This document shows, piece by piece, positions 57,622 to 64,000 of a stretch of DNA of 64,000 nucleotides. Position numbers and translations under genes: made by a program. Source of the stretch: Porphyra umbilicalis (Eukaryota > Rhodophyta > Bangiophyceae > Bangiales > Bangiaceae); contig KV918850.1 in the NCBI GenBank assembly GCA_002049455.2, positions 124,001-188,000 on the forward strand. The letters run 5' to 3'. The notes below the pieces were generated by a model, which saw nothing but the letters and a program-made list of their open reading frames with translations, made no database searches and was not told the origin of the DNA. Positions within the stretch are counted from its first letter, which is position 1. Every line of letters starts with the position of its first letter.

Positions 57622-60344
57622 GGTGGCGGTGATGGCGCGGGGTGCGTGACGCGGCGCCGGGGTGGAGGCCACGGGGGGAAGGGGGGGGGGGGCGGCCACT
57701 CGATACGGGGACGGGCAGGGGCAGGGGCACGATGGTCCCAGGAGCGACCGCGGCATCATGCCATGATGGCGGTGGAAGTGTTGACGCGGGCGAGCCAAGC
57801 TCTTGGATCAAAACGGATGTAGTTACACGGTTCACACTGATCTATGAGCTATAATTTTGTTTAGTTATAATTATTGAGAATAATCCACTAAAAATAAGTG
57901 ATTTGGGCCATATCTGACTGATATGACCGAAGTGTTAATAGTTCGACTTTTGACGCGCCTGTCCATCTCCTGTTCGCCAGCGGCGCGGCAGCGCCGACGC
58001 TGCACGCGGCTACTCGGGGCGCCCCCGGGGCTGCGGGTGCAGCGGGAGCCCTTCATCTCACCTCCCCACCGTGTCCGGTGCTGCAGCGCTTGGCGGTGAC
58101 GGACGAGGGGTACGCGGCAGATCGTCGTCGCAGTGAGGACAAACGACCCCAGCAGCGCGGACTGGCTGGCACCGGAAGAGAGCGACGAAACCGACGCGCC
58201 GGTGGGCGTGACCGGCCTCTCCGCGCATTCCTTGCCCCACACCAGCGTCGGAAGTTTGGGCAGCTTTGGCGGGGGGGTGGGTTCGGCGACGACCGGCCCC
58301 TGTGTCGGCCGCCGCCTCGACGCCGTCTCCATCGCGATGGCCGCGGCGGCGGCGCGCGGGGCTCGCCGCCACCGCCGCGGTGGCCAGAGATGCGATCCTG
58401 TCGGTGACAGCGCTCTTTATGGGCTCCAAGAATAACCGAAGGGCGCAGGCCGTTGACGTGGCCAGCCCCCGCCGTTCCGTCCACAGCGCACGCTGACGCG
58501 CGACGCTGACGCTCGTCCACGGCCGCGGGTCGCACCTGCCAAACTGGCCCGCGTTGGTCTTGCCGGGTGGGACGGGCTCGGACCCAGGCCACCGGCGCGC
58601 TGAGGCTGCCTCCGCAATGGGCGCCGCTGTCGCGCGCCTGGCGTAGTGCAAGCCGCGGCCGTCTGCCGCTGCCCTTTTTTGCTAGAGCCGCGGGGGCACG
58701 CCTCGCACGTCTCCTCCTTTGGGTTCGACGGGTGTGGAGCGCCTTTTTGTGTCCCAGACGGGAGCGCGGCGGGCGTGCGGTGGGCGCCCGCCACTGAGCC
58801 CGGCCGCCCCCAAACCGTCGGCGGCTTCCGTGGTCGCGGCGCTGACTCGACGACCGCGCGTGGGGCGGTTGCACGCGGCGACGAGCGACGCTGACGAGGG
58901 CATCGCCGCCGCGGTAGCGGCGCAGGGTTGATGCGACGGGAGGGGGGTTGGCTGCGCCGTGGCGGTCGGGACCGAGTCCGGGGTGCGGGAAGATCACTGG
59001 TGGGGATGAGAAGGCGGGGAGGGGGGGGGGGGAATGGGCGGGGCGCTGCCCCTACGCACACGCCCGTTCAGGGGAGCTACGCGCTGGGTCTACTGGCGGC
59101 AGACGGTCGGGCCGCGGGATGGCTGCGGATGCCGAGGGGGGGTCGCGGGGAAGGCACGGGATGTCGAACAGACTCCTCGGTCGGCTGAGTTGGAGTGAGA
59201 TGCGGGCGGGTGGCCACCGTGCGGTGACCATGTGTGAATCCCAAGGAAGAGTGACGGGTCCTTGCGGTATCCGACCGCGTGGTTGGTACGGTCGGTGGAA
59301 TTGTCTCCAAAGGTTGGGTACTCGCACCGTAACGAGAGCCGTGTTGGAGAAGTGCCAGCCGAACGTCCGCTGTCGAGGCCGGACATCGCCGAGGCACAGA
59401 TGTTCCTTCCTCGTCAAGGAGCGAGGGGCGGCGGTGGCGACGGGGCCCACGCCATGTTGGCCGCGAGGGCGGGCACACCGCGAACCGCTTCCCCTACCGC
59501 TGTCGGAAGACGCTGTTGGCGGGTGCGCTGTGCGGACGGGCGGCCTTGAGGAAGCTCTGCGCTGCTGTCGGAATGCAGGTTCCTCACAGCGGCCACGGCG
59601 GCGAGGCGGTGCTGGCACTGGGACCGACTCGGTGCCGCCTCCCGCTTCCTGCCACCACCAGTTGTCGCATCGCCGGCCTCTCTCACATAGCCCCGTCCAC
59701 GGCTCGGGCGGGAGGGCGCGCGCACGCCTGCAACGGACGCCAAGGGTGGAAGCGGTGCATACTGTACGGTGGTGGTTCAAATCCGCCACGTTCGAACGCA
59801 CTGTATGCAAGCAGCCTGGCCGATGTGACGGTCATCCCGATCAATATTCACGCAGGCTGTCAAAATGTCAGAGATATCTCTTGCGGGGCCGCTGGAGCCT
59901 CCTGTGGTGCAGTGTGTGGCTTGTTCGACGCCAGCCGCATGATCTTCATTGATCCCAGCCAATCTCTTTCTGCCACGTGAAGTAGGCGGCGTGCCAGGTC
60001 GTCGTTGACCTGATCGATCAAGCGTCGATGCTTCTAGACGCCCGATTCCGAGGCGACGCGACTCAACTCGTCACCGTCGGCGTCCGCAGAGCATCGACGC
60101 TCGGCTGCACATCGCTGCGCCTGTTGGATGGCTGGCGGGCAGTCGTCCCTCGAGAAGCCTCTGGACGGAAGCCGCCGAGCCATTCGTGGCGACACCCCCC
60201 CTGCAGGACAGTGTGGGCTGGCCGACCCGATTACGGCGGGACCCCTCCGAAACACGCCCCTCGCTGCATGTGCCCCCACACGCTGTTGCTGGCTCTTCGC
60301 GCATATCATTCGCAGGACGGTCTCTCCGCCCGCCCTTGGGTCCA
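57622..60344. other. Intergenic region, no gene seen
   Basis: A divergent spacer of nearly 3 kb between the NDUFAF4-like and HSP90 genes. It has a sharp AT-rich pocket at 57840-57920 and mixed composition elsewhere. The open frames at 58053-58997 (minus) and 58948-59952 (plus) lack domains. A T-arm-like sequence near 59772 has no complete tRNA around it. Confidence 0.4.
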
Positions 60345-60373
60345 TTCTCGCCACTTCCGCACCTTCTGTATAT
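60345..60373 (+). promoter_or_regulatory. Heat-shock-element-like TTC triplets and TATA word of HSP90
   Basis: TTC triplets at 60345-60347, 60355-60357 and 60364-60366 lie on one strand at 10- and 9-base spacing, close to a step-type heat-shock element, with TATAT at 60369-60373 directly after. The group is about 135 bases before the HSP90 ATG. The last spacing is one base short of ideal, so this is suggestive only. Confidence 0.35.
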
Positions 60374-60506
60374 CACGCGGCCCTGTTGACCTGGAGGAGG
60401 AAGGCACGCTCACGTGCTGCTGCCGTTGCCGTTGAGTCTGCGCCGTTCCCCCTGCGCATCGTTCCTCCCCCACCTCACTCGCAGCCGGCCCATCCGCCCC
60501 ATCACC

Positions 60507-62798
60507 ATGGCGGACACCGAGGCCCCGCCCGCCCCCGTCGAGGCGACCGTCGATGCGACGGCCGCCGATGGTGCCGCCCCCGCCGCCGAGGCGGAGACGT
60601 ACCAGTTCCAGGCTGAGATCAACCAGCTGATGTCGCTGATCATCAACACGGTCTACTCGAACAAGGAGATTTTCCTGCGCGAGCTCATTTCCAACGCGTC
60701 GGATGCGCTCAACAAGGTGCGCTACCAGTCGCTCAGCGACAAGTCCATCTTGGACACGGAGCCGGCGATGGAGATTCGCATCATTGCGGACAAGACGGCC
60801 AAGACGCTGACGCTCCAGGATACGGGCGTGGGCATGACCAAGAGCGACCTCGTCAACAACCTCGGCATGATTGCCAACTCTGGCACCAAGAGCTACATGG
60901 AGGCCCTGTCGGCGGGCGCCGATGTGAGCATGATTGGCCAGTTCGGCGTTGGCTTCTACTCGGCCTACCTGGCGGCCGACAATGTTGTCGTGCACACCAA
61001 GCACAATGACGACGAGCAGTACGTGTGGGAGTCGTCGGCCGGTGGCTCGTTTACGATCCGCAAGGACACGGGCCCGGCGCTGACGCGCGGCACCGCCGTC
61101 GTGCTGCACCTGAAGGACGACCAGCAGGAGTGGCTGGAGGAGCGTCGCATCAAGGACCTGGTCAAGAAGCACTCGGAGTTCATCCAGTACCCCATCAAGC
61201 TGTGGGTCGAGAAGGAGGTCGAGAAGGAGGTCGAGATTGACGAGGACGAGGATGAGGAGAAGGCTGATGACGCTGAGAAGGAGGACGCTGAGGCCGACGA
61301 CGACGAGGAGAAGAAGGACGCTGATGCCGACAAGGAGAAGAACGATGATGACGATGAGGTCGTCAAGGACGTGACGGAGGAGGAGGAGGCCGCCGCCGCG
61401 TCGGGCGAGAAGAAGAAGAAGACCAAGAAGATCAAGGAGAAGGAGCACGAGTGGCAGCTGCTCAACAAGAACAAGCCCATCTGGACGCGCAAGCCGGAGG
61501 ACGTGACGAAGGAGGAGTACGCTTCGTTCTACAAGAGCATCACCAACGACTGGGAGGAGCACCTGACGGTCAAGCACTTCTCCCTGGAGGGCCAGCTCGA
61601 GTTCCGCGCCATCCTCTTCTGCCCCAAGCGCGCACCGTTTGACCTGTTCGAGCCCCGCAAGAAGCTCAACAACATCAAGCTGTACGTCAAGCGCGTCTTT
61701 ATCATGGACAACTGCGAGGACATCATCCCCGAGTACCTCAACTTTGTCAAGGGCGTCGTCGACTCGGAGGACCTGCCGCTCAACCTGTCGCGCGAGATGC
61801 TCCAGCAGAACAAGATCCTCAAGGTCATCAAGAAGAACCTGGTGAAGAAGTGCATGGACATGTTTGCCGAGGCGGCCGAGAACAAGGAGGACTACAAGGT
61901 CTTCTACGAGCAGTTCTCCAAGAACCTGAAGCTTGGCATCCACGAGGACTCGCAGAACCGCGAGAAGCTCGCCGAGCTGCTCCGCTACAACACCACCAAG
62001 TCCCCCGACGAGCTCACCTCCCTCAAGGAGTATGTCAGCCGCATGAAGGACGGCCAGAAGAACATCTATTACATCACGGGCGCCAGCAAGAAGGCGGTCG
62101 AGAATGCGCCGTTCCTGGAGAAGCTCAAGAAGAAGGGCTTTGAGGTCATCTACATGACTGAGCCCATTGACGAGTACTGCGTGCAGCAGCTCAAGGAGTA
62201 CGACGGCAAGAAGCTTGTGTGCACCACCAAGGAGAACATGCAGCTGGAGGAGTCGGAGGAGGAAAAGGCGTCGCGCGAGGCCGAGGCCAAGGCCTGCGAG
62301 ACGCTGTGCACGATCATCAAGGAGAACCTTGGCGACAAGGTCGAGAAAGTGGTTGTGTCGGACCGCCTTGCCGACTCGCCGTGCATCCTGGTGACGGGCG
62401 AGTATGGGTGGTCGGCCAACATGGAGCGGATCATGTCGTCGCAGGCGCTGCGCGACAACTCGCTGTCGACGTACATGAGCTCTCGCAAGACGCTCGAAAT
62501 CAACCCGTCCAACTCGATCATCCGCGAGCTCCGCCGCCGCGTCGAGGCTGACAAGACGGACAAGACGGTGAAGGACCTCGTGTCGCTGCTGTTTGACACG
62601 GCCATGCTCACGTCGGGCTTCTCCCTGGAAGAGCCACACGTGTTTGCCGCGCGCATCCAGCGGATGCTGATGCTCGGCCTCCAGATTGACGATGATGAGG
62701 AGGCGAGCGGCGAGGAGAAGAAGCCGGACGATGTCTTTGACGAGCTGCCCCCACTCGAGGAGGGCGCCGCGGCAGGCGGCATGGAGGACGTGGACTAG
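60507..62798 (+). CDS. HSP90: Cytosolic HSP90 chaperone
   Basis: 763 residues in one uninterrupted frame, ATG 60507 in CACCATGG to TAG 62796-62798. This is an ATP-dependent chaperone for kinases, receptors and other clients. An Ala/Glu-rich N-terminal extension of about 30 residues precedes the GHKL ATPase domain: [20 protein letters not shown] (50-69), DTGVGM (105-110) and [11 protein letters not shown] (144-154). A charged linker of Glu, Asp and Lys spans about 235-315. The middle domain holds [20 protein letters not shown] with the catalytic-loop Arg. The C-terminal dimer domain follows. The protein ends GGMEDVD, a one-residue variant of the MEEVD tail that binds TPR co-chaperones and marks the cytosolic paralogue. 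There is no signal peptide or KDEL. Codon use favours AAG, GAG and CTC, and homopolymers are absent, as expected of a highly expressed gene. HSE-like elements lie upstream. Confidence 0.97.
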   Translation: MADTEAPPAPVEATVDATAADGAAPAAEAETYQFQAEINQLMSLIINTVYSNKEIFLRELISNASDALNKVRYQSLSDKSILDTEPAMEIRIIADKTAKTLTLQDTGVGMTKSDLVNNLGMIANSGTKSYMEALSAGADVSMIGQFGVGFYSAYLAADNVVVHTKHNDDEQYVWESSAGGSFTIRKDTGPALTRGTAVVLHLKDDQQEWLEERRIKDLVKKHSEFIQYPIKLWVEKEVEKEVEIDEDEDEEKADDAEKEDAEADDDEEKKDADADKEKNDDDDEVVKDVTEEEEAAAASGEKKKKTKKIKEKEHEWQLLNKNKPIWTRKPEDVTKEEYASFYKSITNDWEEHLTVKHFSLEGQLEFRAILFCPKRAPFDLFEPRKKLNNIKLYVKRVFIMDNCEDIIPEYLNFVKGVVDSEDLPLNLSREMLQQNKILKVIKKNLVKKCMDMFAEAAENKEDYKVFYEQFSKNLKLGIHEDSQNREKLAELLRYNTTKSPDELTSLKEYVSRMKDGQKNIYYITGASKKAVENAPFLEKLKKKGFEVIYMTEPIDEYCVQQLKEYDGKKLVCTTKENMQLEESEEEKASREAEAKACETLCTIIKENLGDKVEKVVVSDRLADSPCILVTGEYGWSANMERIMSSQALRDNSLSTYMSSRKTLEINPSNSIIRELRRRVEADKTDKTVKDLVSLLFDTAMLTSGFSLEEPHVFAARIQRMLMLGLQIDDDEEASGEEKKPDDVFDELPPLEEGAAAGGMEDVD

Positions 62799-63801
62799 AC
62801 CGGCCTCATGTGTGTAGATGTGGTGAGGCTCTGCTCCTTTCGGATTTTTCTCTTGTCTCTCTTGTCGCTCATAACCCCCTGAGCTCTTTCTAGACGGTCG
62901 CGCATTGGGCCGGGGTCGACCCCACTGTACCAAATTTTTTTGAACACGCTTGCCTGTGTCGGAGGTGGCGTCGTTGGAAACGTTGTCCCTCGCACCGTCG
63001 ACGTCCCTTTGCTCGTCTGCCCTGAAAGAGTCATGGCAGCACAAACGCAGACCGCAGAGATGTCGCACCCGCAGCGCCGCGGCCGCGTTGACGGGCAGCA
63101 TGCCATGCACAGATGGGCGCTGTCCCCTGCGTCGCAAAGCGGTGCGCGCCGCTGTGGACGCCAGAGGCTCGCAGCCCGCAGAGGCTGCGCCACACAGTGG
63201 CGCGCGGCGCGGCAGCGGCGGCAGCCCACAACCCGCTCCGCGCGCCGCCGCGCCGCCCCCCACGTCCGCCCCGCCGCCAGTGCGACGCGCGCGCCAGTGG
63301 CGCGCGCGCAGCGGCCGGCAGCCAACCCCCCCACACCGCGCCCCGCGGCCGCCCCCCCGTCGCCTCGTTGACCTCTTGTCTTTTATGCGCGCCCCTCGCG
63401 CCGCCGCCTCACGTTTGGGGCACCCGCGGCTGCAGCGTGCGCGTCCGCGGCACCCGCAACCGCGTGACGCGGGCGCCCACCGGGGGCGGCGCCCCCCTCC
63501 CCCCCCCCCCCCCCCTTCCCCCTCCCCCCGGTGCCCCCCCCCCCCCTCCACCACCGCCTTTGGCGACGGCGCCGTTGCCGCCCGCACGAGCGCCACGCGC
63601 GGGCGCCGCAGGGCGCGCGTCCCCCCCCCCCCCCCCCCCCCCCCCCCCGCCGCCGCCGCGCCCGCCCCGCCCGCCGCCGCCGCCGCCGCCGCGGCGGGCG
63701 CCCCTGCCAGTGGCGGCGGCGACGGCGGCCGCCGCGGCCGCCGCCGCGCCGGCGATGACGGCGCCGTCGACGGCGCCGACGAGACGGGCGACACGCGCGC
63801 C

Positions 63802-63841
<40 letters not shown>

Positions 63842-64000
63842 GCGCCGCCGTGCCCGCGCCGCCCGCCCCCGCACGGCGGCGGGGCGCGAGGCGCCCGGCG
63901 GCGGCGGCGGGCGCCGCGCCCCGGCCCGTGGGTGTGGTGGACGCGAGGGCGGGGGGGAGCCGCCGCGGCGGCGCCGCCCGCGGGGGGGGGGGGGGGGGGT
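62799..64000. other. HSP90 3' flank and GC-rich simple sequence to window end
   Basis: 62799-63060 is moderate in GC and should contain the HSP90 3' UTR. From 63200 the sequence becomes G/C simple sequence, with C runs at 63501-63516 and 63621-63648 and GCG-type trinucleotide runs at 63799-63845. A new gene could begin near the end (ATG 63384 opens an Arg-rich leader), but nothing is recognisable. Confidence 0.4.

Noticed and set aside
59765-59805. T-arm-like GGTGGTTCAAATCCGCC
   Set aside because: The 5-bp stem and loop fit a T-arm, but no D-arm, anticodon arm or matching acceptor stem lies upstream at tRNA distance.
60306-63794. 1,162-codon minus-strand frame opposite HSP90
   Set aside because: It is antisense to a fully conserved gene and is Leu/His/Arg-rich, as expected from the complement of AAG/GAG-rich codons.

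Overview
This is nuclear DNA from a very GC-rich, plastid-bearing eukaryote. Spliceosomal GT-AG introns are present but sparse: three genes have one intron, one has three, and the rest have none. Two predicted plastid presequences begin with short peptides containing Phe-Val (for example MAAFVGGG) and have no ER signal peptide in front. One continues into a twin-arginine thylakoid signal. Phe-bearing, Arg-rich transit peptides are typical of primary red plastids, so the best fit is a red alga, probably of the GC-rich bangiophyte (Porphyra/Pyropia) type. That assignment is inference. Start codons usually sit in a CACCATG-like context.

Layout. 1-1052: 5'-truncated GH53 galactanase (+). 2410-3905: DHRS1-like short-chain dehydrogenase with a possible plastid presequence (+). 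4673-5873: Tat-targeted thylakoid-lumen candidate (-). 6721-11073: large WW/kelch/RING protein (-). 11074-15808: AT-richer intergenic DNA with fold-back and inverted repeats. 15995-16912: charged Val-Pro-Val repeat protein ending in Ser-rich and dehydrin K-segment-like motifs (+). 18513-20188: protein disulfide isomerase-like protein, two exons (+). 20629-22061: RPUSD1-like pseudouridine synthase (+), followed by a G-rich minisatellite. 23229-24245: glyoxylate/hydroxypyruvate reductase (-). 26981-31111: four-exon PNUTS-like PP1-targeting CCCH protein (+). 32722-34282: RMND5/GID2 E3-ligase subunit (+). 34283-39158: GC-rich stretch with no convincing gene. 39159-41685: C2H2 zinc-finger protein, two exons (+). 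42621-43102: protein like the TFIIA large-subunit N-terminus (-). 43812-45634: nuclear protein with SUMO-interacting-like and NLS motifs (+). 46275-54314: giant USO1/p115 Golgi tether (+). 54700-56421: GT34 glycosyltransferase, two exons (+). 56706-57621: NDUFAF4-like complex I assembly factor (-). 60507-62798: cytosolic HSP90 (+).

There is no operon logic; the genes are independent units on both strands. Themes are secretory-pathway work (PDI, p115, GT34), plastid function (lumen protein, DHRS1-like enzyme), proteostasis (HSP90, GID2, RING protein) and stress protection (dehydrin-like protein, HSP90).

A recurring feature is that many clearly homologous genes change reading frame, and almost every change falls on a long G or C homopolymer. 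HSP90, the dehydrin-like gene, GRHPR, PDI, the PNUTS-like gene and the C2H2 gene read through cleanly. Homopolymer-length errors in the consensus are the simplest explanation. Coding spans with internal frame changes are therefore given as whole-gene extents. The most unusual items are the dehydrin-like repeat protein, the alanine-rich giant p115 and the WW/kelch/RING architecture.
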